64,000 nucleotides of DNA from Ramazzottius varieornatus (GCA_001949185.1 BDGG01000002.1:8665990-8729989); one strand, 5' to 3'; positions 1 through 11,880 are shown, counted from the first letter of the stretch. The notes: generated by a model from the letters alone, not told the origin. Program-made: numbers and translations.

Positions 1-1640
1 ACTGTTACTGGGGTGCAGGCGTCAAGAAGGCCCTTGGCATGTAAACGATCATGGATGCGGCGGATGCACTCCGGCTGATCCAGCACAGGCCAGCCAACCG
101 TCTTAGGTAGCACCAGTCCTTGCAGGTGTCGACGGACCTTCGGAGACTGTTCAATTGCGGACGAGCATCTTTTGGCTGGACCTCTTGGAAGCGCAAGCTT
201 TTCCAGTAGGGCCGTAGGGCGCTGAGCATATTCAGTGCGCTAACCACCACACTAACACATCGTCCATACGTCAGAATCAGGCGGCATGCAATCGTGTAAC
301 TTTGCCTACGTGGTGCGCCAGCTGCATCAAGCATGACAGTACCTGCGATGTGGCGCACCAAGGCTGGGTAGAATGTGGCAAGGTCGGCCCAGCAGCCTCT
401 CCAGGGTGCAAAAGGCGCTTTCGGCTAACGACTCCAAACATTAGCCACCCTATAGTTGATCACAAAGAACAGATGCCAGTCCTACTGTAGGTGAATATTC
501 ATATGCTGACAGTACCTCTAGAATGACGGCCAGTTTTCCTTGAACAAGAGCACACAACATGTGCGTCCAGTGTCCATAGGCAGCCGGCGACACCAGCATT
601 CGTCCCTCGGGGCACCTAATAGCTGAATCGTACCCGGCAGACACCAAGACAAATTCCGGGTCGAACCAGACCAACCAGAAAAGATATGGTTGTGCCTGAT
701 GCAATTACCTGTATCGCTTTACGGATACTCCATAGGCGACGCCCGACGGGTAAGATGATCTGCTGGAAAATGGCCAGGCAATCGGCATCGCCCAGTCCCC
801 TTCCACTCAGCGCAATGTTTACGTTGTATCCCTTTCCTTGGCATTCGCCACTGCGGTCGAAATTACTTTCGGGCAAATGCGGCCAGAATCGTCCGTTCAC
901 GTACCGATGAATGGAAATCGCCGCCATGCCGCCGCCATGCCGCTGCGTAAGTTTCTTCGCCAAATGCGATTGACGAGATCGATAGCGCTCCCTGCAGCCA
1001 GCAAAGCCACTTCCTCAGAAACCTAGTGAGCAAAAGGCGATTGGACACTTCTTTCACAGCGGACGAATAATCACAAACCTTACGTTGTTGATATAGACCT
1101 CTTCGAACTGCTCCGAGAAAGCTTTGAAGTTGGCAAAGTCCTTCCCTGGATCGCTGGCGCAGCATCGGTTGAGTGTATCAATTAGACTCACGTCCTGCAC
1201 AGCCTCCACATCCTTCCGCGAAGCGAGTCACCCCTGTAGATCGTAAGCGCTCTCCAAACATACGCGGACCAGACACAGATGCGATTCAGAGGTGAAACCT
1301 GCCTATCTTGAAGATTTGACACTCCCCCAGCAGATCACCTGAAGAATACAGTTCTTACCAATTGCATAGCACTTTGATTGCGCACCGAGCAACCAATGTC
1401 AGATTCTGCTGACATTCAACAGATGACACCACTGTATAACATTGTTCTAATACTGGCCATCTTTCCTGAACCCATGACAGACCCTTATCCGGTCCTTCTT
1501 CCAGCCGCCGCATAATGGCACAAGTCCTTTGCGGACGTTCCGCGTGGCGGGGATCCCAGGCGCCAAACTGCCGTTCACTCTGCTCCGCGGTGCCCCGCCA
1601 AACAGGACTTAGTGGAAAACCGTTGGGGAATGGCAATGTC
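1..1640 (-). pseudogene. HDAC6: HDAC6-like class IIb histone deacetylase, partial and disrupted
   Basis: Class IIb deacetylases remove acetyl groups from tubulin and other proteins and carry two tandem catalytic domains. On the minus strand I see, in order: the domain-1 start with WDPRHAERPQR and a RRLEE motif (about 1560-1500); an exon 1194-1084 ending VYINN at a GTAAGG donor; an exon from 1022 with LLAAGSAIDLVNRI and RSGMA; then SIHRYVNGRFWPHL (about 915-870), GDADCLAIFQQIILPV, FDPEFVLVSAGYDS (about 660-620) and GKLAVILE. The linker PYWKSLRF (about 205-180) follows, then the start of domain 2 (GLVLPKTVGWPVLDQPECIRR on another frame, about 120-50), which runs off the left edge. Between RSGMA and SIHRY about 70 family residues are missing, including both active-site His pairs, and the two sides are in different frames. 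A further frame change lies near 745. Family identity is sure; function is probably lost, unless this is an assembly error. Confidence 0.75.
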
Positions 1641-1836
1641 GACCCTCACGTCACGAGCCGATCCGTTATATTATCCGTGTACGTACGTCACACTCATGGA
1701 GCCGTCTCGTAGGAAAATTCGGGTTCGCTTAAAATAACCGAGTCAGTGATCAGCTGATCGTGACGTCAGAGGCGACACATACAATGAAAACGTTTTTTCC
1801 ACTAACTCTTGTTTGCCGGGGCACCGCTGACTCTGC
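1583..1836. repeat. Foldback inverted repeat overlapping the HDAC-like first exon
   Basis: An arm at about 1583-1660 is matched, inverted, at about 1757-1836, with a spacer near 97 bp. Both arms carry GCGGTGCCCCG, then CAAACA, TTAGTGGAAAA and, further in, a GACGTCACGA / CTCACGTCACGA block. Similarity is roughly 75-80 percent by eye. The left arm overlaps coding sequence of the HDAC-like gene, so it may be an inverted duplication of that exon rather than a transposon. Confidence 0.6.
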
Positions 1837-1839
1837 TCG

Positions 1840-2856
1840 TTGTAGACCAGCCCCGTTTTGCTGGAACAGCAAGCAGGACCCCAGCATGCTTGATTGGCTT
1901 CTTGGTTTGTTCAAGCGGTAGTAGGACGCAGCGGTAGCATACCTTGCACGCTCCGGACGCATCGCCTCCATCCTCGGTTATGATCCCACAGAAACGTACA
2001 CTTCATCAGCGGCATGAAAGTTCATTGCCTTTTGATGGCATCATCGAAACCTTATCGCTCCAGACGTAATCCAACAGCAATAGCAGTCTTGGACGGGCTA
2101 ATTTCCCATCTGGTCCAAGGGTAGGTACCTACGTTCGGCTTCAAGACCAAATTTGTAGCCAGATCTGGTAAGACGTAGTCAGGCGAAAAGTAGAAATGGC
2201 GGAAAGAAAGTGCCAGTAAAATACGCATTTTTTGAATTTCTTTCTAACGCGATTGCTCAACACATGACATGACATGATATGTTTGATACGACATAACGGC
2301 GCATGGCCGTGGTGGACTGAATTATTTGAATAACTCAAACCACTGTAGAAATTTCTGTGAAGATGGCGACTCCAGCGACGTGTTTACATTTGATCAGACG
2401 TCGGGTTTCCGAGCGGAACAAAGTTCGAATTGCTCCCAACTTTAAACGATCTTCATTTGGCAGACTGGTTTGAGTCCCTGTTCAAGCCACGGTCCTATCC
2501 GAATAGAAAGTTGGATGGATGGAAAACCCATCCGGATTACGTCCGGATGGGTGTGATTCCTATCCGTACGACAGGAAACTACTCGGTACCGGTGCTCCAA
2601 CGTCAATCGCTGAATACTGCTCTCTACAGTGTACACGATGAGCTTAAGTCCACAAACCGCTTAGTCTATGTAGTTACCGCACCAACCAGATTTAATGCTA
2701 AACGACGTCTTTGACAAGATTTTTCCTGATAATTTCTAATAACCAGCAAACTGACATCTATCAAGATGATCGTGCTTCTCTTCCTGGCCTGCTTTCACGT
2801 CACATCGACAAAACTCGATGTTCGACGGGCATTTTAGTAGACAACAACAGCTAAAT
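1840..2856. other. Intergenic stretch without a recognisable gene
   Basis: Short open frames here have no family resemblance. The only structure I see is a perfect hairpin at 2526-2552 (11-bp arms ACCCATCCGGA, 5-base loop). Confidence 0.5.
2526..2552. repeat. Perfect 11-bp stem hairpin
   Basis: ACCCATCCGGA is followed by the loop TTACG and then its exact complement TCCGGATGGGT. There is no T run after it, and it is not next to a confident gene end, so no terminator or histone-type role is claimed. Confidence 0.7.
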
Positions 2857-3596
2857 TTATTGTTGAGTCTCCGAGCTGCTAGCAGAGTTAGCTCCGCCCG
2901 AGACGAAGATCCATTTGCCGCTGTTAACGTTGGCATCACTTCGTTGACTGGGTTGAGCGTTAAGCCTGCTATTGCTGGCTCCGTTGTTCTGGACGACGTA
3001 GTCAGCCGGAGGAGTGTCTGTCAATGTTACATCATTCAGCCCAGTAATCAGGAATGTTTCACCGGAAGGCCTCAAAGATCACTTACCGAACAATGGTTGG
3101 TCAGTGTACAAACGCGAGTTGGCAAAGTTGGCAAACTCTTGCGAGCGAGCGCAGTCCACGTTGTACCTAAATAGGCGGTCCATATCTCAGTTTATGCGTT
3201 TGGGCTGTTGTAAGTACAGTCCAAGAGAGATCGGTGGACGTACCAGTAGTCACAAACCAGGGTGAGCTGGTTGAAGACGGTGGTGTTGACGCAGAGGTAG
3301 GTAGTCTGGTTGCCATTGATGTCACATCGATGGAAGACTTGGCAGTTGGTGGCGGTGTCGGCGTAGTAACCGGCTTGGGCCTGGCTGGCGCAGCTGAAGG
3401 CAGTCTCGGGCAGCGCGTCGCGATCGTAGGTGGGGTAGCTGGCGTCGCGCGAGGAGAGGATGCTTTCCACTTCGGCGGCAGTCAGAGCAGGCTTCAGCAG
3501 GTCGAAGACGTAGCGCCCACCAACCTGGTTGACGTTGCTGTTGCGCTGGCACATGGCCGACCCAACGACTACAAAGAGAACGGCGAGAACCTGCAT
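2857..3596 (-). CDS. Secreted CBM14 (peritrophin-A) chitin-binding protein, 3 exons, 197 aa
   Basis: Exons are 3596-3244, 3166-3087 and 3017-2857; phases match (353, 80 and 161 nt). The ATG at 3596 starts a signal peptide, MQVLAVLFVVVGSAMC. An in-frame start further upstream (3656) would put charged residues before it, so I prefer 3596. The mature part has one CBM14 domain with six cysteines in the usual order, from FSCASQ through NCQVFHRC and YLC to LVCDYWYNVDC; the last pair is rebuilt only when the 3243-3167 intron is removed, which supports the model. A Ser/Asn/Gln-rich tail follows. The family binds chitin in cuticle or gut lining and acts outside the cell. AATAAA overlaps the stop codon (CAATAAAT), a likely poly(A) signal. 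Confidence 0.88.
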
Positions 3597-3706
3597 GGTG
3601 AGGAGCGTTGGCTGGCTGCTGGATTCGAGGCGTCGATTGGACCGAAGAGAAGGCAAAATCTGATGATGAAAGAAATACTGATGGTAAATTGTGGACCTTG
3701 CCGAGA

Positions 3707-3713
3707 TTTTATA
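3707..3713 (-). promoter_or_regulatory. TATA box upstream of the CBM14 gene
   Basis: TATAAAA on the minus strand lies 111 bp upstream of the chosen start codon at 3596. That leaves room for a transcription start near 3680 and a short leader. Confidence 0.5.
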
Positions 3714-3764
3714 AGAGTTTTCCTTCTAGGTTTTGATTACCGTAATGAACTTGATTGGCTATGA

Positions 3765-5702
3765 ACATTGTTGCTCAAGTTATCAAGTGGTTGCATAAGA
3801 CAATTGAAAGAGGATGAGCAGCTTCGTGAACTTGACTGTAGTATATGCTTTATGAGCACTTCCTGGTGACAGGAATCCAATTTTATGCGGACATGTCGCT
3901 TCCAGCATTTTTTGTTACGGTAAATAGGGTTATTTATGGAGCGCCGCAAACATTTTGCTGACTCAACTTCCTCCCGGAAACTACGGAAAGATTTTGTGAT
4001 CAGGAAGTCGACGAATTATTTCAGTGAGTGCAAACAGCAGCTCGGCAGACCACTTCTTAATTCACTGGAACGCTGTTTTAAGAAACAAAAACGAGCTCGT
4101 TATCCATGTCGCTGCAGAGGCTCTTTACAGCCTGTAGGGTTAACTGTCTGTTATTGCCAAAACCAACGGACTATTCGGAAGCTAATAACTACTGCCATCA
4201 ACTGCAAGCGACCTTGAAAGTTGAAGCTCACCACTGTTCGAAGGCTCTGTCTGCCTGTCGGGAATTCGATTTCGGATCTCGGATCAGGTACCACTGTCTG
4301 TTTTTCTTGCTTGTACGCATCGAACAGGCCTTCGAGCTTCGCACGGGGGATCTGCTTGTCGGGTGTTTGGCTCTCTAAGTCGACTATCAGATTTTGCGTG
4401 AATGGTTCTTTGACTCTAAGAGCTCATAAGACTCATCCTGAGCAGATTCAATCCTCAGACGATGGCAAAGCAGCCAAATCTAAACAGTGGCCGAACCCTT
4501 CCCGAAATGCGGAATTGGTCGTTCGTGAATCGCTATTAGGGAGACCAGAAACCTCAAAGGACATTTAATAGGATACAACCAGCCCAGCCAGATCTCTGGT
4601 TCGCCAGACAAAAAAGCTGATTTCTCGATAACAGGTTCTACTTGGTTTAAAGGCTCATTTCGTGCCAATTCATGGCCGTTTTTGATCAAAATCTTGCCAA
4701 AATCAAATAACAAGCTGACTAAACGCTAATTTCAAGCTTAGTCAGATCAGATTTCGTGCGTAAGACTTGTGAGTGGAAAACTTCAGAGCAGGAACCGAGA
4801 ACACGACTGGGCTGGAAGTGATTTTTCGAATCATGGTCGGAATGTTATATCATAAAAGCACATATACGCCGAAAGAAACAGACACTGCATTCATACGTTC
4901 TACGAAACTGTCCGCAGTTTTTGACAGGCCGAAAACCGTCGCTCGATCGGGCAAGGTCCAGGAACTTTTCTGCATTGATATTCATACCAGCTTGGCGTTC
5001 TGTTGAGGCGAAAACGAAAGGATGGCCGCCGAGGCTGGCTTAATAATCGGGTTGCTGTCAGCAACTCTTGGGTGAAATTCCGAGAGCGGGCCATGGTTCT
5101 AAGCCGAACAGATACGCTTAAGTCTTCCTCCAAGTCCAAGACGCGCGGGCATTGTATTATCCAAAGTCGAACGAAAACCCGCAGTCAGGCGGACTCATTA
5201 GCGGAGGACTCATCGCACTGCAATCAAGTTATAAAGCTCGCTCGAGACTTCCGGGGTCGACGAACGCTGGCACCTAGCGGTGAGTGGTTCCCAAGGGATA
5301 GGTGAAGCTCACTTTCCCGGTTACCACCCTCGACTGTACTGAAAGTGCTGTGACGACGCCGGACCCCGTGCAACCACTCCTACATGTAAATCCATCCCAC
5401 AGTCCGAGTAATACGCCATTCGCCTCCACTTGTATTTGCTCCATATAGCTTGATTGAAATGAATTGTGGAGAAATCTCTCGCTTGGATAGCTGGTCCGTT
5501 ACCGTTTGTACTCAAAGTGGGGTGTTCGGTCAGACTATACTGTCCACTTTCTTACATAAGTTTCAGTCAGTTTATCCCGATAGAAATTTTCACGTACAGT
5601 TTGCAATAATGTACAAGCCAAACTGTATTGTATTGATAGAAAGCAATTTTTCGCAAGCACGTGAAAAGACGGAGCCACATACTGAACGAAGTACCCCGAT
5701 TC
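3765..5702. other. No recognisable gene
   Basis: Several open frames of 60-115 codons occur on both strands, but none shows a known domain, signal peptide or consistent splice partners. Confidence 0.4.
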
Positions 5703-5983
5703 GGAAGAGCCTCGGATCCATCATACTGACCATATAACATTTGGGATCAGTCCTGGTTTGCTACAGAGCATTTTGGGCTCTGTAAAGGTTCACGTATGCG
5801 GCATATATGTCTATAGACATGAATATCACATAACAGTTTGTGTATGGATATTCATGTCCCATAGACCTACATATTACATGTATGAACCTTCACTGAGCCC
5901 AAAATGCACCCAAAATGCTCTGTAGCAAACTAGGACTGATTCCAAATGTTATATGGTCAGTATAATGGATCGGAGGCTCTTCC
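5703..5983. mobile_element. Near-perfect 281-bp foldback element (MITE-like)
   Basis: GGAAGAGCCTC at 5703 is the start of an arm of about 135 bp that is matched in reverse up to GAGGCTCTTCC at 5983. Shared internal blocks include ACTGACCATATAACATTTGG and TTTGCTACAGAGCATTTTGG. One arm carries a short extra GTGCATTTTGG duplication. No coding frame lies inside. I see no clear target-site duplication, so the superfamily is unknown. Confidence 0.8.
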
Positions 5984-7162
5984 AAACAGGTTTCACGCAC
6001 AACAAGAAATTACGGGGCCAGTACAAACTATAGAACAGGCGAAAAAGACGCCAAAATGAAATTCATCCGTAAAAAAGTGTCGGAAAGTGTATTAATGTAC
6101 ACCACTCGCGATCCGGAATGCCTTTTGTGGGAACCCACACATTGCTGACTTGCTCAGCGTATAAAGCAAACGTGTACTGGACACGGAAGTGCACGCTTGC
6201 TCAGGCGTATGGGCACCGCGCGAAACCCCCCTTTTATTGATGGCACGTGTATTTATACATCGAATGGATAACAGAACAAAATATAATATGAAACAGGGAG
6301 GATGGGATGGTAAAACTTGCACAGCGAGGCTTGCTTCGGGAGCAACGTTCACTGCGCGAGGAAAAGGCGAGAATGGGAAATAAATGCCGGCCAGCGCTGA
6401 GCTGGCATGATGGACGCTGGTCACTGCTGGCAGAAGAGAGGGGCGTGATCAGGTGCTCGCCGGTTGAAGAGAGAGGTCTTTTGCTCGCCTCCTATTAACC
6501 ATATTTAAAATAACTATTTTCTAATATTGTGAATTATCCTTAATGTGAAACAGGCACATAGGTGCATTCTTCCGTATCGCCGTAGCGAAAAGGCCTGCTC
6601 CATAATTTTTACCGGCCCATAATTTCTGGCTGTGCGTGTTCGTTGAGAAGGCAGCCAACAGGTGACTATGGCTGAACCAAACGGGCGTTCTGCGCGTATG
6701 AGGCTCCATCTTTCAGTTGAGAGACAACAGTACAGGAAAATAACCATGGAGTACTTGGAGTCTGTGGTCAGGTGAGTGTGGCCACTTCTGTTTGAGACTA
6801 AGCGTGTACGAAGATTGTCGACGACTACTGTGAAGGTACTGGTAGCTATACGGAAAACCGGTTATGGTGACTGATTGTTAAACCATGTCGACCTTAAGCT
6901 GAACAACAACATTCTTTCATCTTCGGCTAACGCGCAAACTTTTGACACATATTTTTTCCTGCATCAGAACCAACGCAGCGTTCTATCGATTACAACAATT
7001 GCACGAATCGCGTGTTACGTCGACGCTGGTTTTTGCCGATTTCGCGTTTAGGCATTGCACTGTTATAGTTTTCAACGCCATTCTTATTCCGACCGCTGCA
7101 GAACAGCACATGGTGTAATAGCCTATCTCTTGTGTGGTCCCTCAGTTTTGTTTTGATAGAGA
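5984..7162. other. No recognisable gene; weak dispersed repeat near 6020-6110
   Basis: Open frames here are short and lack family resemblance. A stretch from about 6028 (AACAGGCG, AAAAGACG, AATTCAT, AAAAAGTG) resembles one at about 13807-13850, suggesting an old dispersed repeat. Confidence 0.35.
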
Positions 7163-8619
7163 ATGATCCGACTTTCCGCTTTTTCGACATTTGTCTTCCT
7201 TCAGATTACCGGTAAGTCTTTATAGCTCAAGTTGGATGAAATCTGCTAAGACTTTGGACAAAATCGAGCTTCCGGATGCGGCGAGTAACTTTCTCCGCAG
7301 TTCCAGCTGCAACATCGGGTTCTTACAGAGAACGTAACCGATACTCGATTGTTGATCAACAGACTTGCGTGGTTTCTGAGTTTTCCCCAGCTGTTGCCAT
7401 TTTTTCCCTACATTCAGCACGAGGTTGCCGTCTAAGATGACACCCTATCGTTAGGCTTATACGGTGGGCTTCCACAGCCAGCTAGTAGGTAATCTGGTTC
7501 GGAGCCGCAACCTTGGAACATGGCTGGCTATCTTTTTCTCTGGAAAGGTTTTCAAGCGTGAAAGCGTAGACTGCCTCTCTGCGGAAGCCAACTTTCCTGT
7601 TGACGGATATCTTTGTGCCATATTATGTCTTTGCACCTGCAGGGAAAAGGGAAAAACCGACGTACCCACATGTGTCGTTTGAGGATAGTACAGTATACCG
7701 CTCGGCAGCAGTATACTATTTGTTTGACCATATCGGAAAAACTTCCTTCAGAAGGGTTATTAGGCCACTGCACACCGACCAAGTGCTACTCTGCAACACG
7801 TTACGTAACCGCTGTTGACAGTTAGTTACGTTCTTCTGCTCACATTCCATTGCTTTTCCCTCCACTCAAAATCATTTTCGTCTCTCGCAAACAATGCAGC
7901 AGTATGTAGGGTATTATGCAGGGGTGCTAGGAGTTGGTAAAAGCGATGTGTATATTTTAGCACTTTTTTCCCAGGTTCTTTCGGTCAGAATGGAAATATT
8001 CCGGTAGTGCAGCAGCCGATCGTGAGCAGTGGATCGGCGTTATCGGGTACAAATTTGAACTTGGCCAGCAATCAGATTGGCTGTGTAAGCTGCTCCAGTG
8101 ACACTAGCGGACCGTGCGGACTTCGAAGCACCGTTGGCCAGACACCGCCCCAGAACCTCCAACGAGCATGTGCCGTCGGCATCGACTACTGTTTTACGCT
8201 CGTTAGGGTACGTCTCATCAAGCCGCAGAATCTATGAGAAACTGCTGACAGGCTATGTGGAACTCTTCTCTTGTGTTTTCCAGGCACAACCTGGTTTCCA
8301 GCCATACATTCGACGAGGATGTGGTCCGATTAGCTGCAACTCTCTTCCGGGTGAAGGTGGAGCTGGCCAGATCTGCGACGAGCAGAACAACGTGATACCC
8401 ATCCAACCCCCGGAGGCCTTCAATCAATCACGAATCTTCAACAACGGAAACCAGAATGCCGTCCTGCAATTGTGCCGTGGCTCGTTGTGCAACGCCGGAT
8501 TGATTGCCGATTACAGCATGCCAGGTTACTTTGTTTTGCAAAGTTCGGCCAGCGCCATCTACAGCTCAATTCTGTCGCTCTCCACCATGCTCATCTTGTT
8601 TGTCCTTCTGAAGAACTGA
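7163..8619 (+). CDS. Ly6/uPAR (quiver/sleepless-like) GPI-anchored protein, 3 exons, 205 aa
   Basis: Exons are 7163-7211, 7975-8207 and 8284-8619 (49, 233 and 336 nt; total 618, phases consistent). The start encodes a signal peptide, MIRLSAFSTFVFLQITG, directly followed by a GTAAGT donor. The mature region is cysteine-rich in a three-finger pattern: GCVSCSS, PCGL, ACAVGIDYCF, then GCGPISCNS, ICDEQ and finally LCRGSLCNAG. The C-terminus is a hydrophobic stretch (SSILSLSTMLILFVLLKN) ending at the stop, as expected for GPI attachment. Quiver/sleepless and related proteins modulate channels and receptors at the outer membrane face. The exact subfamily is inferred from layout only. Confidence 0.8.
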
Positions 8620-9066
8620 AACCGCCACTGCATGTGTACAGTTTTCGACGCTCATTTTGACACTGATCAACCAACACTTTAACCACTAAAATTCATGCGT
8701 AGAAAGAGAAGTTTTCCATTAAGCCATTAATAAGCTTTCTGTTACGAGTCTATAAATTCGCGGATCCCTCTCTTCTGGTAAAAGGAATTGATGTTCTTCG
8801 CAAAGACGTAGCGCACGGTACAGTAAAAGAGGTAGCCGGCTCGAAGTTGTAAGTTCCGTCCCAAGCTATCATCCTTGGAATTGCTTGAAAGTGAGTACCA
8901 GATCGACTTGCAGACCGTACTATGAAATATACGATGGGGTATACCTAGGCATCTGATGTGAGAAAAATCCGAACAAAATACATACATTTCGGTGAAAGCA
9001 TTGGCTATTCTTTGGCACATGGTGGGTGAAAACCGAACGAAGTAGAAAAGACTCTAGTGTAAAAGA
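8620..9066. other. Intergenic, convergent gene ends
   Basis: Sits between the ends of the plus-strand Ly6-like gene and the minus-strand glycosyltransferase-like gene. No gene or repeat recognised. Confidence 0.5.
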
Positions 9067-10741
9067 TCAGAAGCGGTTCTGCGTCAAAGTGGTATAGGGT
9101 TTGCCCACGTCGAAATAGGCCGAGTAGGCTTCGGTGGTGATGGGCTCGTTATCCGACTCGTAGCCCGTGGCGGCCACCGAGTTCTCCAGACTGTCATCTT
9201 CATCTTCGGCACCCGAATCCACCGCGTTACACATGTCGTCACAGAAGGCCGAAAGTGAGGACCAGAAATAGGAGTGAACTATTGTGAACATGAGTAAGAG
9301 GAACAAGGTCCATAAGACTGTCAGCGCAATGGGGAAACCATCCTGACAACATCCATCACCTCTACTGCACACCGAACTGGCTTCTTGATTGATAACCGAC
9401 CAGACGACTTGGAAATCGGCGGATGAAAGACCGGTAAAGACCACTTGCTGGCGTATCCAGCAACCGGTATGTAAGGCCAGTGCGGAGGCGGAGCGGGAGT
9501 CCGCTTCCTGACTATCAGCCATCTCGGAGCTGCCTACCTGCGTCATCCGTAACGTCGCGAAACGTGGGACGAGAGCGGCCTCGGCCAAGGTCCCAGTAAT
9601 GAAATCTGCCTCTTCAGAACTTGGCTGCACACGCGATAATGCAACCAACATATCTTCGATGCTTTGAGATCCCTTGATCACGTAGAAGACTTGGCGCAGA
9701 CTGGCCGAGGATTTGGAGTCTTTGAAGGTTGAGCCGTGAACGCCGTCCGGTAGACTGTCCAACCAGGCTAGAAGACCAGGTATGTTGACGTAAATGTCAG
9801 TGCTCGCTTTGGCAACAAAACGAGGAACGGAAGTTGAGCAAGATTTCTCTATCCAGGACAAACAGGCCACCATCAGAAGGCTCGTGTCCATCAGCTGGGT
9901 TTCTTCCTGGTCGACTTGCAGGATATCACCGTACAGCGTAACTTCTTGCCTTCGGGCGACATCTAAAAACGCCAATGCAATACTTAGACAACCAAAAGAA
10001 CAAGGTGTCAGACTCAGCTTGAGGATGTATCTCCCAAGCAGCAGTTGGCGGCTGACCTTCCGACCCGGAAGTGGAACATTTGGTGTAGGTGACGTCATCG
10101 GCAGTAACCTATAGCTTCGTCTAAAGCAAGGTATGACGTCATCGCAGAATGGTTGCGTAGCTAGCCCGCGCTGTGACGTCATGCGGTTGTTGGTCCCATT
10201 CTAAATTTCACTGACTAAGCTTACCTTCACTTTGTTCAGCTGTGTCTATCTTCTTTCGGCAGACGAAAATGACACGGATATGATGATCTTTCAGCCATCC
10301 TCCACTGCCCCACGTCTGTCGGATGAGCTGTCTTCCGGCTGAATCTCTGCACAAGATCGGGAGGAAGATGAGGCCTGGAGGAACGACAGCGGTTGGCACT
10401 TCGGGATCCTCTCCATCCGGCCTGGCTTCCAGTAACTCGACAAAGCGGTCGACTTCGGCCTTTTCATTCTTGTTTGACTGGACACAAACGGGATTCTTTG
10501 GTTGGAGGACAAAGTGAAAGACTTGTGGCAGGATGGAGGGAGTTTTAAAGGCATTGTTGGGGACGACACTCTGCGCGGCCGGATGGAAACTGACTTCCGG
10601 TGAAACATTGGACTGCTTCCAGGCCAAGATCAGTGACAAGGTCAGTGTAGTCAGCACTAGTAAGGCAAAACATTTCTTGGGAGAGTAGCGGCAATACAAG
10701 AGATATCTCAGCTTCCAAATCATGGCGCTAATCGCTGCCAT
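9067..10741 (-). CDS. Divergent beta-1,3-galactosyltransferase-like (GT31) membrane protein, 470 aa
   Basis: Two exons, 10741-10225 and 9962-9067 (517 and 896 nt, in phase across a 262-bp intron). GT31 enzymes add galactose or GlcNAc to glycans in the Golgi. The N-terminus has a type II anchor (FALLVLTTLTLSLILAW, residues about 24-40), then FLPILCRDSAGRQLIRQTWGS (family RxxIRxTWG motif), VIFVC, YGDILQVD and IYVNIPGLLAWL. The DxD metal site, usually DDDVFVN, reads STDIYVN, so its first acidic residue is missing. EEADFITGTLAE stands where the family has EDVYVG. Unusually, a second hydrophobic segment (ALTVLWTLFLLLMFTIVHSYFW, about 385-406) and an acidic 64-residue tail follow. Fold assignment is good; activity is doubtful. 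Confidence 0.78.
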
Positions 10742-11880
10742 TCGAAGCAGAAGAGTGACTGATATCGAGCGAGCATCGGAAATGGATTACAGGATAATAT
10801 GTACCAATAATAAGCCACAATAGAGCTGTCGACTCTTCCAGGTGTTAACTCACTCATCCCTGCAGCTGAGTACACAACGGAGGCATATTTTCTTCGCGGC
10901 GGGTCAGGAGAAGATATGCTTGCGGGGGACGGAAGAACATTAATACATCAGCAGTTCATCAGTCTTCGGCAATGGGCCATGCCAGATTCATCGTCAACAA
11001 ATCGATAGCTAGCAGTACAACGAGGCCTAAGTGCTCCACTTGCTATTGATCCACTTGGCCGCAAGGGACAACACGGACAAATTGATGCTCTTGACGAGCA
11101 GAAGCTCGATGAGGGTCGAGACATGATTTTTGGACGGCGTGCTCGGACAAGGAAGCTTCTCTTCGAACTTTCGGTCTTTGCGCAGGGAAGGCATTCACAA
11201 AGTTTGCGTCGGTCTGCCGGAATTTTCACTGGGAGGTGCTTCTTACCGTACATGCTGCGATGACGTAATGGGCGGATGTGTCTAATGGCTCTACTGGCCG
11301 TGTCGCCTGATCGGGACAAAAATTACAGACTGCGCAATGGTGCTACTCCGCAGAAATCGATAAGACCCATCGCGAGCAAACATCGTTTTGTTGCAGAGCT
11401 TCAGAGACTCTCCCTAGAGATCTTCCATCCACCCTTTAATATTGAAAAAACAGGAAATATATGATCGGGAAGTGAGACGATTGTTGTACGAGAAACTGCG
11501 GAAGCTAAAAACCTTCGCGAAAGAACCCGCAAAGTGAACAAGCAGACTACAGTGTACTGTAAGATGTCTACAATACTATGTCATAAGCTAAGTTGGTACA
11601 TACATCGAAACAGCTTTCACGCTGAGACAAAATTTCGAACTGTCACAATCTATTGCCCACCATGGCGGGTCAGGATCGTCAACGCAAAACTTCAAAATAC
11701 GGGACCTGTAAGATTAAAACCGATGGAACATTGGTTATGAACCAATCCAACCGACAGAACAGTCAGACAAAACTGGAACCCACCTCCACCAGGGGACAAA
11801 TATTAGTACAGGAAGCGCGCCATAAAGGAAGACCGCCAGGGCCGTGTTAGCCGGTCCTCCACGTGCGGCTTCTGCAGAAA
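10742..11880. other. No confident gene
   Basis: Upstream of the GT31-like gene. Open frames near 10950-11320 and 11530-11850 have no recognisable domain. On the minus strand, about 11870-11790, a short hydrophobic run (ALAVFLYGALPVLIFV) could be the transmembrane segment of the neighbouring ANF-receptor gene. Confidence 0.4.

Noticed and set aside
2736-2939. Alternative minus-strand reading of the last chitin-binding exon (CCCLLKCPSN)
   Set aside because: Splicing at 3244/3166 and 3087/3017 restores CDYWYNVDC and leads into a different frame ending at 2857.
3234-3764. 176-codon plus-strand frame over the chitin-binding gene
   Set aside because: Antisense to a gene with signal peptide, six-cysteine domain and consistent splicing; no domain of its own.
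11009-11263. Plus-strand frame with MIFGRR, resembling an amidated neuropeptide cleavage site
   Set aside because: No signal peptide, no in-frame ATG before the motif and no repeated peptide units.
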